Shown here: positions 1 to 7,944 of the stretch, piece by piece
Numbering within the stretch: position 1 is the first letter of the stretch
How the letters are laid out: the number at the start of each line of letters is the position of its first letter
From: Peribacillus simplex NBRC 15720 = DSM 1321
Lineage (GTDB): Bacteria > Bacillota > Bacilli > Bacillales > DSM-1321
Assembly: GCF_002243645.1 (NCBI RefSeq)
Contig: NZ_CP017704.1
Location: forward strand, 907,501-971,500
Reading direction: 5' to 3'
DNA: 64,000 nucleotides
Program-made: the position numbers and the translations under genes
Notes under the pieces: model-generated
The model's database searches: none
The model's input: only the letters and a program-made list of their open reading frames with translations
Told to the model about the DNA's origin: nothing

Positions 1-594
1 CAACAAATGTTTGGTCATCAGGTAACTGGATAGCATTTCCTCAGTTACATTTTCCTTTATTATACCATTCTTAGCATCTTGAACGATGCTATTCACTGCA
101 GATACAATCTCCCCGCGGCTTCCATAGTTCAGGGCAAAATTCAGAATCATCCCATCATTGTCTTTCGTGTCTTCCATCGCCCGTTTAACGGCATTTTGAG
201 TATGTGACGGAATGAGTGACAAGTCCCCAATCGTTTCAACTCTTACATTTTCGGAAATGAGCTCGGGTAAAAATGTCCCAAGAAATTCCTGGGGAAGCTT
301 CATCAAAAAGTCGACTTCACTTTTCGGACGTTTCCAATTTTCAGTGGAAAACGCATAGACTGTCAAAGTTTTGACCCCTAATTTATTGGCAACTTTAGTA
401 ATTCTACGAACGGTTTTCATTCCTTCATGATGACCCGCCACACGTGGCAATGCACGCTTTTTGGCCCAACGGCCGTTCCCATCCATAATGATGGCGATAT
501 GCTGAGGAACATCAAACTGTTTAATATGCTGAATCCTATTTGTTACATCGGAAGAAGCATCTTTTTTAACGAAACGCTTCCAAAGTGAATACAT
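1..594 (-). CDS. uppS: Isoprenyl (undecaprenyl) diphosphate synthase UppS, 3' end cut by window edge
   Basis: Cis-prenyltransferase that adds isopentenyl units to farnesyl diphosphate to make the C55 lipid carrier for cell-wall synthesis. The first 198 codons are visible. They include the family signature MDGNGRWAKKR around residue 30, with the catalytic Asp, and a later ENWKRP stretch that binds the diphosphate. The last roughly 60 residues lie outside the window. The ATG at 594 has a GGGGGA ribosome-binding site a few bases upstream. It follows frr after a gap of about 400 bases, so it may have its own promoter; cdsA would be expected next. Confidence 0.95.
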   Translation of the reverse strand, partial: MYSLWKRFVKKDASSDVTNRIQHIKQFDVPQHIAIIMDGNGRWAKKRALPRVAGHHEGMKTVRRITKVANKLGVKTLTVYAFSTENWKRPKSEVDFLMKLPQEFLGTFLPELISENVRVETIGDLSLIPSHTQNAVKRAMEDTKDNDGMILNFALNYGSRGEIVSAVNSIVQDAKNGIIKENVTEEMLSSYLMTKHLL

Positions 595-993
595 ATGTTA
601 GTCCCCCATCAGGTTGTACTTATCTCTCTACAAAGGCAAAGTTTTCGTGCACTATGTATATCAAGCTTTCTGCCGCTTAAAAAGAATCTATATTATAATA
701 TCAAAAAAAAACTGGTTCTCATATTATTATTATGAAAATTATTTCTTCATTAGAAGCTAGAAAGGGAGAAATCATTACTTCTTTTTTTCTAAAACCGGTT
801 ATGATTACCATGAAAAATGCAAAAAAAGGACCACCTCCAACGTTTGCATGCAACATACTAACTCAAGGAGTAATCATTATCGGAGAAACCTTATTATAAC
901 AGTTTTCTCCTTTAAGCACACCTATATGTTAGAACCAAGACATGACCCAGTATGGATTCGGCCCTCTTTATTTAATCAATTCTTCAATGGAAA
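595..993. other. frr-uppS intergenic gap
   Basis: 399 AT-rich bases without a recognised gene. On the minus strand I see an extended -10 (TG-T-TATAAT, 901-893) with no good -35, and a second TATAAT-like element near 690. There is a 7-bp inverted repeat (882-888 with 904-910) without a T-run, so it is not a convincing terminator. A 45-codon minus-strand reading frame (856-719) is described under findings. Which of the two -10 elements serves uppS cannot be decided from sequence. Confidence 0.4.
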
Positions 994-1551
994 TTATACT
1001 TCCAAAATTTCTTTTTCTTTATCTTTTGTAATTTCATCGATTTTCGTGATATTTCCATCTGTCATCTTTTGGATGTCATCAGCATAACCACGTAAATCAT
1101 CTTCAGTGATTTCACCACTTTTTTCAAGCTTTTTCAAATCATCATTAGCATCGCGACGCACATTACGGACAGCTATTTTCGCTTCTTCCGCTTCTTTTTT
1201 CACAACTTTCACAAGCTCTTTTCTGCGCTCTTCAGTTAACGCCGGGATGGCTATCCTGATGATCGATCCATCATTAGAAGGATTTAAGCCTAAGTCTGAT
1301 TTCAAAATCGCCTTTTCGATTTCACCCAATACCGTTTTATCATATGGTTGAATTACTAATAGTCTAGCTTCCGGGACAGAAATACCAGCCACCTGATTAA
1401 CTGGTGTCGGCGAACCATAATAATCAATCGAGATTCTATCTAGCAATGAGGCGTTTGCCCTTCCGGCACGGATGCTTGCTAATTCACGTGTGTACGCTCC
1501 AATGGCTTTTTCCATTTTCGTTTTCGCATTCGAAATAACTTGTTTCGGCAT
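994..1551 (-). CDS. frr: Ribosome recycling factor
   Basis: 185-residue RRF, which with EF-G splits post-termination ribosomes. Length and sequence fit the family throughout: the N-terminal [11 protein letters not shown] helix, the RAGRAN segment, and the long C-terminal three-helix arm rich in Lys/Glu. It starts 3 bases after pyrH, and its ribosome-binding site (AAGGGGG) lies inside the last pyrH codons, so the two are translationally close. pyrH-frr is the usual Bacillota pair. Confidence 0.97.
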   Translation of the reverse strand: MPKQVISNAKTKMEKAIGAYTRELASIRAGRANASLLDRISIDYYGSPTPVNQVAGISVPEARLLVIQPYDKTVLGEIEKAILKSDLGLNPSNDGSIIRIAIPALTEERRKELVKVVKKEAEEAKIAVRNVRRDANDDLKKLEKSGEITEDDLRGYADDIQKMTDGNITKIDEITKDKEKEILEV

Positions 1552-1554
1552 CTT

Positions 1555-2277
1555 TTATTTCCCCCTTACAATAGTTCCAAGCGTTTCGCCTAAAACGGCC
1601 CGTTTAATATTACCTTTTTCCATGATCGAGAAGACGATCAATGGAATATCATTGTCCATGCATAGTGAGGACGCAGTTGAATCCATTACTTCTAACCCTT
1701 CTTTAATCACATCAAGATAGGAAAGTTCATCATACTTCACTGCATTTTTGTCCTTAACCGGATCTGCATTGTAAACGCCATCCACATTATTCTTCGCCAT
1801 CAAGATGACATCAGCTTCAATTTCAGCAGCACGCAGGGCGGCAGTGGTATCCGTTGAGAAGTATGGATTACCTGTACCAGCTGCAAAAATCACCACTCTC
1901 TTTTTCTCTAGATGCCTGATTGCACGGCGTCTAATGTATGGTTCTGCGACTTGTCTCATTTCAATGGAAGTTTGCACGCGCGTTTCAATTCCAAGCTGAT
2001 CAAGGCTGTCTTGTAATGCCAATGAGTTCATGACTGTAGCCAGCATACCCATATAATCGGCATTAGCACGATCCATGCCCATTTCACTGCCTATTTTCCC
2101 GCGCCAAATGTTTCCGCCGCCGACAACAACAGCCACTTCAACATCAAGCTCAGCCACTTCCTTGACTTGTTCAGCAATAGATTTAATTACTGCAGGGTTA
2201 ATTCCAAATCCTTCTTCACCGGCTAATGCTTCGCCACTTAGTTTTAGAACGACACGTTTATATTTAGCGTTACTCAT
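1555..2277 (-). CDS. pyrH: UMP kinase
   Basis: 240-residue bacterial UMP kinase of the amino-acid-kinase fold, phosphorylating UMP to UDP with ATP. Visible are the N-terminal [10 protein letters not shown] phosphate-binding segment, the [11 protein letters not shown] loop and the D-rich [10 protein letters not shown] uridylate-binding region. A TTG four codons upstream also opens the frame, but that TTG is part of the GGAGG ribosome-binding site, so the ATG at 2277 was chosen. A promoter candidate precedes it just after the tsf terminator. Confidence 0.97.
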   Translation of the reverse strand: MSNAKYKRVVLKLSGEALAGEEGFGINPAVIKSIAEQVKEVAELDVEVAVVVGGGNIWRGKIGSEMGMDRANADYMGMLATVMNSLALQDSLDQLGIETRVQTSIEMRQVAEPYIRRRAIRHLEKKRVVIFAAGTGNPYFSTDTTAALRAAEIEADVILMAKNNVDGVYNADPVKDKNAVKYDELSYLDVIKEGLEVMDSTASSLCMDNDIPLIVFSIMEKGNIKRAVLGETLGTIVRGK

Positions 2278-2328
2278 GAGAACCTCCAACTATGTAATCT
2301 TTTCATTCGTTCATCATGCTTTCTTGCA

Positions 2329-2356
2329 ATACTACCAAAAATTCATGATATTTCAA
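2329..2356 (-). promoter_or_regulatory. Candidate sigma-A promoter for pyrH-frr
   Basis: On the minus strand: -35 TTGAAA (2356-2351), 16-base spacer, -10 TAGTAT (2334-2329) with an upstream TG giving an extended -10. The -35 overlaps the T-run of the tsf terminator, so transcription would restart directly after termination. Inferred from sequence only. Confidence 0.4.
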
Positions 2357-2382
2357 AAAATAGGGAACACAAGAGTGTTCCC
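2354..2382 (-). terminator. Intrinsic terminator after tsf
   Basis: 8-bp perfect stem (2363-2370 with 2375-2382, arms GGGAACAC/GTGTTCCC) and a 4-base loop, followed on the minus strand by TATTTTTTG. It closes the rpsB-tsf unit about 20 bases after the tsf stop. Confidence 0.9.
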
Positions 2383-2402
2383 CATTATTAATTATCTGAC
2401 AA

Positions 2403-3287
2403 TTAGTCTTTTTTAACTTGGTTCATTACTTCTTCAGCAAAGTTTTCTTGACGTTTTTCAAGACCTTCCCCTACTTCATAACGAACGAATGATTGGATTT
2501 TTCCGCCTTTTGATTCAACGAATTGTCCCACTTTTTGATCAGGGTTCTTAACGAAAGCTTGTTCGTTAACACAGATTTCTTCGTAGAATTTATTGATACG
2601 TCCTTCAACCATTTTCGCAACGATTTTTTCAGGTTTTCCTTCATTAAGCGCTTGCTGCGTAAGAACTTCGCGTTCGCGTTCTAATTCACTAGCATCTACT
2701 TGATCGCGAGAGATATATTTAGGGTTAATTGCAGCGATATGCATTGAAACGCTTTTAGCTGCCTCTTCGTCAGTTGTACCTTCAAGAACTGATAGTACGC
2801 TGATACGTCCACCCATGTGAAGGTATGCACCAAATGCGTCGTTATCTGTTTTAGAAACGACTTGGAAACGACGAAGAGTTAATTTTTCCCCGATTTTAGC
2901 AACAGCAGCATTGATATGATCTGCTACTTTTGCTCCATTTTCCATTGTTTGCTCAAGAGCTGCTTCAACGCTTTCAGGTTTGTTAGCAAGAAGGAATGCA
3001 GCTAATTCTTTAACAAGATTTTGGAAGCCTTCGTTTTTAGCAACGAAATCAGTTTCTGAGTTCACTTCTAGAATAACCGCTTGGTTTCCTTCTACAACGA
3101 TTGAAGTTAAACCTTCAGCAGCAATACGGTCGCCTTTATTAGCAGCTTTTGCAATTCCTTTTTCACGTAGGAAATCGATTGCCTTTTCCATATCGCCTTC
3201 TGTTTGTACAAGTGCCTTTTTACAGTCCATCATACCGGCACCAGTTTTTTCACGCAATTCTTTAACTAATTGTGCAGTGATTGCCAT
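2403..3287 (-). CDS. tsf: Elongation factor Ts
   Basis: 294-residue nucleotide-exchange factor that regenerates EF-Tu-GTP. It has the N-terminal UBA-like domain with [13 protein letters not shown], then the TDFVAKN core signature near residue 80, and the coiled-coil dimerisation region. The ATG at 3287 is chosen over a start six codons upstream because AGGAGG sits 9 bases before it. It lies downstream of rpsB, as in nearly all bacteria, but a terminator and a structured leader separate the two here. Confidence 0.97.
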   Translation of the reverse strand: MAITAQLVKELREKTGAGMMDCKKALVQTEGDMEKAIDFLREKGIAKAANKGDRIAAEGLTSIVVEGNQAVILEVNSETDFVAKNEGFQNLVKELAAFLLANKPESVEAALEQTMENGAKVADHINAAVAKIGEKLTLRRFQVVSKTDNDAFGAYLHMGGRISVLSVLEGTTDEEAAKSVSMHIAAINPKYISRDQVDASELEREREVLTQQALNEGKPEKIVAKMVEGRINKFYEEICVNEQAFVKNPDQKVGQFVESKGGKIQSFVRYEVGEGLEKRQENFAEEVMNQVKKD

Positions 3288-3336
3288 AATATATATCCTC
3301 CTCAAATTAAATGCAGTTTATTCAATCTTTACCCAT

Positions 3337-3389
3337 TATTGCCAAAAAATACTTGTTATCATCAAAGAAAATAACGACCCTTGGCAATA
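3337..3389 (-). promoter_or_regulatory. Nested hairpin in the tsf leader
   Basis: The transcript can form a perfect 9-bp outer stem (3381-3389 with 3337-3345; TATTGCCAA/TTGGCAATA) enclosing a second 5-bp stem (GTTAT/ATAAC, 3371-3375 with 3355-3359). It begins about 50 bases before the tsf start and is not followed by a T-run, so it is not a terminator. It looks like a folded 5' leader element. No known family is recognised. Confidence 0.45.
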
Positions 3390-3524
3390 TTTCAGAAAAA
3401 ACATCCACTTTTTCAGTCAATTTGACGGAACTAAACTAGCTGATGATTTTCATCCCTTAAAAATCGACCATACCTTTTTAAAAAGACATTACGTACAGTG
3501 ATTTTATGTATGTTTATTTAGTGC

Positions 3525-3551
3525 AAAAAAAAGGGATAAAAGGCATTATCC
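3525..3551 (-). terminator. Intrinsic terminator between rpsB and tsf
   Basis: 6-bp stem GGATAA/TTATCC (3546-3551 with 3534-3539) followed on the minus strand by C and eight T. The stem is short and AT-containing, so it probably attenuates rather than stops transcription completely. That would let tsf be expressed from the rpsB promoter. Confidence 0.65.
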
Positions 3552-3595
3552 TCTTATCACCTTTTTCTTACTGAATAAGCAACCTTTTTTACTTA

Positions 3596-4309
3596 TTAAG
3601 CAGTAGTTGTTTCAGTTGCTGTTTCTTCGCCTTGTTTAGCTTCTAAGATAGCATCTGCCATTTTACCTGTTAATAATTTAACAGCACGGATTGCATCGTC
3701 ATTCGCAGGAATAACTACATCGATTTCATCCGGGTCACAGTTTGTATCAACGATACCAACAAGTGGAATGTGTAATTTGTGTGCTTCCGCAACAGCAATA
3801 CGCTCTTTACGAGGGTCGATAACGAAGATCGCATCTGGAAGAGTCTTCATATCTTTAATACCGCCTAAGAATTTCTCTAAGCGATCCCATTCTTTTTTAA
3901 GTTGGATAACTTCTTTTTTAGGAAGTACTTCGAAAGTTCCGTTTTCTTCCATTTTTTCGATATCTTTAAGACGAGTGATACGTTTTTGGATTGTTTCAAA
4001 GTTTGTTAAAGTTCCACCTAACCAACGTTGGTTTACATAGTACATACCAGAACGGATAGCTTCTTCTTTAACAGATTCTTGAGCTTGTTTTTTAGTTCCA
4101 ACGAAAAGAACAGTACCACCGTTAGCAGCTAGTTCTTTCACGAAGTTATAAGCTTCTTCAACCTTTTTAACTGTTTTTTGAAGGTCGATGATGTAGATGC
4201 CGTTACGCTCAGTGAAGATATATTTCTTCATTTTCGGGTTCCAGCGACGTGTTTGGTGTCCGAAATGCACACCAGCTTCAAGCAATTGTTTCATAGAAAT
4301 GACTGACAT
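3596..4309 (-). CDS. rpsB: 30S ribosomal protein S2
   Basis: 237-residue S2 of the small ribosomal subunit. The N-terminus [19 protein letters not shown] is the family signature, and the [11 protein letters not shown] and [10 protein letters not shown] segments follow. The acidic, Thr-rich tail is typical for Bacilli. The frame is open 47 codons further upstream, but that extension crosses the promoter and leader. The ATG at 4309 has AGGAGG 7 bases before it and matches the conserved N-terminus. Confidence 0.97.
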   Translation of the reverse strand: MSVISMKQLLEAGVHFGHQTRRWNPKMKKYIFTERNGIYIIDLQKTVKKVEEAYNFVKELAANGGTVLFVGTKKQAQESVKEEAIRSGMYYVNQRWLGGTLTNFETIQKRITRLKDIEKMEENGTFEVLPKKEVIQLKKEWDRLEKFLGGIKDMKTLPDAIFVIDPRKERIAVAEAHKLHIPLVGIVDTNCDPDEIDVVIPANDDAIRAVKLLTGKMADAILEAKQGEETATETTTA

Positions 4310-4422
4310 TTTAGTTCCTCCTAAATGGTTTTGTTTTTCCTCCGCACCGATCATTTTCATACAGAAACTGTCGTAACAGCACCATCTGCAAGAATCACGG
4401 GGCGTGTGTATTAACACCATTT
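4310..4422 (-). promoter_or_regulatory. Structured rpsB leader, candidate S2 autoregulatory element
   Basis: Between the rpsB promoter and start lie about 110 transcribed bases. The 5' segment AAATGGT (4422-4416) is complementary to ACCATTT (4329-4323), which directly abuts the AGGAGG. This would close a multi-branch fold around a CTGT-TACG-ACAG hairpin (4379-4368). Ribosomal-protein leaders that sequester the ribosome-binding site are well known in Bacillota. Assigning this one to S2 feedback is inference. Confidence 0.5.
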
Positions 4423-4425
4423 CAT

Positions 4426-4454
4426 AATATATCATAATGGCTCTGCACAATCAA
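4426..4454 (-). promoter_or_regulatory. Sigma-A promoter of rpsB
   Basis: Minus strand: -35 TTGATT (4454-4449), 17-base spacer, -10 TATATT (4431-4426). It begins 10 bases after the swrB stop, so the translation genes restart transcription right behind the fla/che operon. Confidence 0.8.
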
Positions 4455-4463
4455 GAGATATCT

Positions 4464-5102
4464 TTATCTATTCTTGCGAAACTTTAGTAATAGCTCTATC
4501 TCCGTTTGACCGGAACCTAACTTTTTGGCGATTTCCTCTACTGAATGTCCTTGATCCGCTAATATATCCACTTTTTCATTTAATGACCGTTCATTTAACG
4601 AAGCCTGCAGCATGTCCGAAAATTCCATGTCAGCCGGCTTCCTCTCGTTTTGAGGGGAAGTGGCAGCCGATGAAAGCTCCAATTTGTCCTCGACTTTTAC
4701 GGGTAATGCATTGGCCTCATTTTCTTCAGGCATTATTTTATAGGCGTTAATCGCCTGCTTTTTAGCGGCGGAATGGCTTCCCTCTTTATACTCTAGCAGC
4801 ATGTTTTGTTCATGTTTTTCTTCTTTATCTTCCTTTGTTTCTTTGATTGAGCCATGTTCTTGTCCTTTTTGTCCATGCTCGGGATTCATTGCCACCGAAT
4901 TGGTGAATGCCTTTACCAATGTCTCGTTGTCCTCTTTCATCTCCATTAAATAACCAGACAAAAGTTGTTCCATTTCTCCAATGATGGCTTTTTGGTCTTT
5001 TTCCAACTTACTTAAACGATTTTGACGAAGATATAAAACGATGATGGCAAAAATGGTGAATATGTTTAATACAAACAACAGAAATATAAAAAATGCTGAC
5101 AT
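4464..5102 (-). CDS. swrB: Swarming motility protein SwrB (YlxL)
   Basis: 212-residue membrane-anchored protein. It has one N-terminal transmembrane helix (about residues 3-25), a charged coiled-coil/low-complexity middle, and a conserved C-terminal motif (HSVEEIAKKLGSGQTEIE) near residues 180-205. In B. subtilis SwrB is needed to activate flagellar export and swarming by promoting basal-body maturation. Its position as the last gene of the fla/che operon, after sigD, supports the call. AGGAGG precedes the ATG. The middle region is poorly conserved, so identity rests on the two ends and context. Confidence 0.85.
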   Translation of the reverse strand: MSAFFIFLLFVLNIFTIFAIIVLYLRQNRLSKLEKDQKAIIGEMEQLLSGYLMEMKEDNETLVKAFTNSVAMNPEHGQKGQEHGSIKETKEDKEEKHEQNMLLEYKEGSHSAAKKQAINAYKIMPEENEANALPVKVEDKLELSSAATSPQNERKPADMEFSDMLQASLNERSLNEKVDILADQGHSVEEIAKKLGSGQTEIELLLKFRKNR

Positions 5103-5360
5103 GTTGCCTCCTAATTAACCGGAATAGTCAATCCTGTTACCTTTATACGGATTGGGATTTTTTTCACTGTTGTTTTATTCTTGATTACTTTCTCTACGCT
5201 TTTCTTGACAAAGTACAGTTCGAACATCCTGTGATTTCAAAACATATATTGAGGCGGGTACCCGTAAGAATTCTTTCAAGTTGACATATAGTGGCTTTCT
5301 TCGTTCAATCTTTATGCTTCCCAGACTCCATAGCCCTCCTCTTCAATCAAAATATCATGA
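5103..5360 (-). other. sigD-swrB gap with two short reading frames
   Basis: 258 bases separate two genes that are adjacent in B. subtilis. A strong ribosome-binding site (GAGGAGGG) at about 5344-5333 precedes an ATG at 5331 whose frame stops after 8 codons (5305). A second, 38-codon frame (5227-5111; MFELYFVKKSVEKVIKN...) is Lys/Val/Ile-rich, and its TAG overlaps the swrB ribosome-binding site. The two are in different frames. This could be the remains of one small gene or a real small ORF. No family recognised. Confidence 0.3.
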
Positions 5361-6125
5361 TTAAATCTTTTGATCTTGCATCGTGTTTCTTAATTTATAT
5401 ATCGCTTTCGAGTGAATTTGGGATATACGGGACGTAGATAGGCTCATCACTTGTCCGATTTCGGTTAATGTTAGTTCTTCTTTATAAAAAAGCTGTAAAA
5501 CCAACTGTTCTTTTTCATTAAGGGTTTCTATGACTTTGGCTAATTCCACATACAGTTCTTCCCTTAACACATATTCCTCAGGTAAATCCGCCTTTTCATC
5601 TTTAATATGAAAATTCGCGCTTTCTTTATCGTCCTCTTGGGGATTTTCATCCATTGATAGTACATTGGCAAAGAAATTCTCATTTAATGCAGCATATACT
5701 TCATCTTCCGGGATATTCAATTCAGCGGCAATCTCATTTGGCAAAAGGTTCCTCATGTATTGCTGCTCCAGCTTTTCTATTGCAGATTCAATTTTCTTGG
5801 CTTTATCTCTTGCACTCCGTGGAAGCCAATCCTCTTTTCTTAATCCATCTAAAATAGCACCACGAACTCTAAATGAAGCATATGTGTCAAACTTCAGGTC
5901 ACGCTTCGTATCAAAACGTTCCAGGGCATCGAATAACCCCATCATCCCTAAACTCCTTATATCATCCCGGCTCACATTTTTAGGAAGACTTACTGAAATA
6001 CGTTGAACATGATATGATACGAGTGGTATGTATTTCTTTACCAAAATGTCCCCGGCTAGCGGATCTCTGCAGTCCACCCAATTTTTCCAACATAACTGCT
6101 CTTCTTCGATGGTCAGATGAGACAT
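5361..6125 (-). CDS. sigD: Flagellar/motility sigma factor SigD (FliA)
   Basis: 254-residue sigma-28 family factor, the same length as B. subtilis SigD. It directs RNA polymerase to late flagellar, chemotaxis and autolysin genes. Region 2 is visible around DDIRSLGMMGLFDALERFD and FDTYASFRVRGAILDGLR, region 3 after WLPRSARDKAKKIE, and the region 4 helix-turn-helix near the C-terminus (LTEIGQVMSLSTSRISQIHS). The ATG at 6125 is chosen because AGGAGGAGG precedes it; an upstream in-frame extension of 37 codons is hydrophobic and unrelated. FlgM, its anti-sigma factor, is not in this window. Confidence 0.97.
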   Translation of the reverse strand: MSHLTIEEEQLCWKNWVDCRDPLAGDILVKKYIPLVSYHVQRISVSLPKNVSRDDIRSLGMMGLFDALERFDTKRDLKFDTYASFRVRGAILDGLRKEDWLPRSARDKAKKIESAIEKLEQQYMRNLLPNEIAAELNIPEDEVYAALNENFFANVLSMDENPQEDDKESANFHIKDEKADLPEEYVLREELYVELAKVIETLNEKEQLVLQLFYKEELTLTEIGQVMSLSTSRISQIHSKAIYKLRNTMQDQKI

Positions 6126-6251
6126 TGGACCTCCTCCTAACATTGTTATACGATTTGTAATCAAAACGGCCCCTAAAGCCATAAATGTAATAATATTACG
6201 GTTGCAAGTGTATCTGTCATATTTTTGGCTTTTCAAAAGCCAAATCCGATC

Positions 6252-6755
6252 CTATATGTTTTTAGTCCCTTTTGTAACGGTCCGTATATTTAGCAAACAA
6301 TTATTTAAATTGAATTCAATTGTTCTTCCGCTATTCCCGCCAACATCTTCGGCAACGACTCTAATGCGCAAGTCAGATAACTCTTTCCGGACAGCTTCCA
6401 CATTCCGGGGTCCTATTCTCATTAAATCCCCTCCGGAGGCAAATTGAAACATTTGCGCTCCGCCAGCCAACTTCGCTTTTAGGAATTGCATTCTTGCGCC
6501 TTCTTTTACTAAAATCTGCACTAATTCCTTTATCGCCGTATCTGCAAATTTGGCAACGTTTATCTGTCCCGATTTAGCGAGTGAAGAGTCAGGCAGCATG
6601 ATATGTGCCAAACCTGCAATTTCTTTTTTTTTATCATAAATCACAACACCAACACACGACCCCAACCCGGTAGTACGAATCGTATAAGAAGGTTTTATTA
6701 TATTCATATCCGCTATTCCAACCTTAACAACCTGTACCTTTAACAATTCAGTCAC
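6252..6755 (-). CDS. cheD: Chemoreceptor glutamine deamidase CheD
   Basis: 167-residue CheD, which deamidates receptor glutamines and, bound to CheC, takes part in adaptation. The catalytic Cys34 (GLGSCVG) and His51 (GLAHIMLP) are present. The GTG at 6755 overlaps the cheC stop (GTGA), but AGGAG lies only one base before it. A TTG at 6746 has better spacing (about 10 bases) and may be the true start, giving 164 residues. It sits directly downstream of cheC, its protein partner. Confidence 0.95.
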   Translation of the reverse strand: MTELLKVQVVKVGIADMNIIKPSYTIRTTGLGSCVGVVIYDKKKEIAGLAHIMLPDSSLAKSGQINVAKFADTAIKELVQILVKEGARMQFLKAKLAGGAQMFQFASGGDLMRIGPRNVEAVRKELSDLRIRVVAEDVGGNSGRTIEFNLNNCLLNIRTVTKGTKNI

Positions 6756-7378
6756 ACTCCTAAAGCGGAAAAAATGATATCAAAAAATTCGGGATCAGGT
6801 AATAGAAAGAAATGACCATTAATGGAGTCAGCAAAAAGCTGGTCTTTTTCAAGTACAATATCAATGACTATGGCTGCGTCACTTACTTGAGATAATTCCA
6901 ATAATCCATAACTGATCGTTGCCCCTACCATATCGATGCTCAAGGATGGAACGGATGGATAGATATTCAATCGGGTGAAATCAGAAAGGGAAGAGAGATA
7001 GGATCCCGATAAAATATTCCCTAATTCCTGAAGGCAAGAGAGTGCCAATTCAGTATAGGGTACGGAATTTATCAAAAAGGACTCATCACCAATCATCTTA
7101 CGAATCAAGTATTCAGCTACAGGTAGCGAAAGGATAAAAAACATACTCCCTGAAGCATCACCTTCAATTCTAAGGAAAACGCTGGCAACGACGTGATCGG
7201 CCCCGCCAGCCATTTCCATCATTTCATCAAAGGAAACGATTCGGACATTAGGAACATTCATATCAATTTTCCTATTAAGGATGGTAGAAAGCGCAGTTGC
7301 TGCGTTCCCTGCACCTATATTACCGATTTCCTTCAAAATATCGAGTTGAAGAGGGTTGATTTTCTCGATGAACGACAT
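6752..7378 (-). CDS. cheC: CheY-P phosphatase CheC
   Basis: 208-residue CheC-family phosphatase that dephosphorylates CheY-P and binds CheD. Both active-site repeats are visible: D13-x3-E17-x2-N20 (DILKEIGN) followed by a GAGNAATALS helix, and a second one in the middle (CLQELGN...SGS). It starts 4 bases after cheW, with a ribosome-binding site (GAAGGA) that overlaps the cheW stop, and overlaps cheD at its end. Confidence 0.96.
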   Translation of the reverse strand: MSFIEKINPLQLDILKEIGNIGAGNAATALSTILNRKIDMNVPNVRIVSFDEMMEMAGGADHVVASVFLRIEGDASGSMFFILSLPVAEYLIRKMIGDESFLINSVPYTELALSCLQELGNILSGSYLSSLSDFTRLNIYPSVPSLSIDMVGATISYGLLELSQVSDAAIVIDIVLEKDQLFADSINGHFFLLPDPEFFDIIFSALGV

Positions 7379-7382
7379 ATGA

Positions 7383-7838
7383 TTATCCTTCTCTTAACAT
7401 ATTTTCAGTCATTTCTAGACTTAAAGCCTTCTCCAAATTAATTAGGACGAGCAGTCGCTTTTCAATTTTAGCCACTCCGCTAATGTATTCTGAAGCCAAA
7501 TGTCCCACAACTTCAGGCTGAGGTTCGATACTTTCCACTGGAATATCCAAAACATCATTGGCAGAGTCCACTATTAACCCAACTTCCATATCATCCAAAA
7601 TGACGATGATAATCCTTGTTGATTCATCGTATTCCACCTCTTCGAAACCAAAACGAACCCGTAAATCAATAATTGGAGTGATTACACCCCTTAAATTTAT
7701 GACTCCCTTAACAAATTTTACAGCCTTTGGAACTCTGGTAATATGCAGAAGCTTTTCGATACCACTGACCTTATCCACTGGAATTGCATATTCTTTATCC
7801 TTAATTTGAAATACGATTACTTTCATATCCTCCGACAT
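7383..7838 (-). CDS. cheW: Chemotaxis coupling protein CheW
   Basis: 151-residue CheW, an SH3-like scaffold linking CheA to the chemoreceptors. It has the conserved KVIVFQIKDKEYAIPVDKV start and the INLRGVITPIIDLR signature near residue 67. Two ATGs are possible (residues 1 and 5). The first has GGAGGGG five bases upstream and was chosen. About 100 bases separate it from cheA, with only a doubtful 19-codon frame between. Confidence 0.96.
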   Translation of the reverse strand: MSEDMKVIVFQIKDKEYAIPVDKVSGIEKLLHITRVPKAVKFVKGVINLRGVITPIIDLRVRFGFEEVEYDESTRIIIVILDDMEVGLIVDSANDVLDIPVESIEPQPEVVGHLASEYISGVAKIEKRLLVLINLEKALSLEMTENMLREG

Positions 7839-7944
7839 CTATTCCCCTCCATTAAAAAACTCATGATGATTGTGAAGTCTTGACGAATTCTGAATCGACA
7901 CGTTCGAACCAACGTCCCATTACCCTACCCCATTTATCTATCAT

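Noticed and set aside
882-910. Inverted repeat GGAGAAA/TTTCTCC as an frr terminator
   Set aside because: 15-base loop and no T-run on the minus strand.
4310-4450. In-frame 47-codon N-terminal extension of rpsB
   Set aside because: It would begin upstream of the rpsB -10 element and carries no conserved S2 sequence; the ATG at 4309 has AGGAGG and matches the family start.
7861-7920. 19-codon frame (MGRWFERVDSE...) between cheA and cheW
   Set aside because: Too short, with only a weak GGGTAGGG before it; expected by chance in a 106-base spacer.
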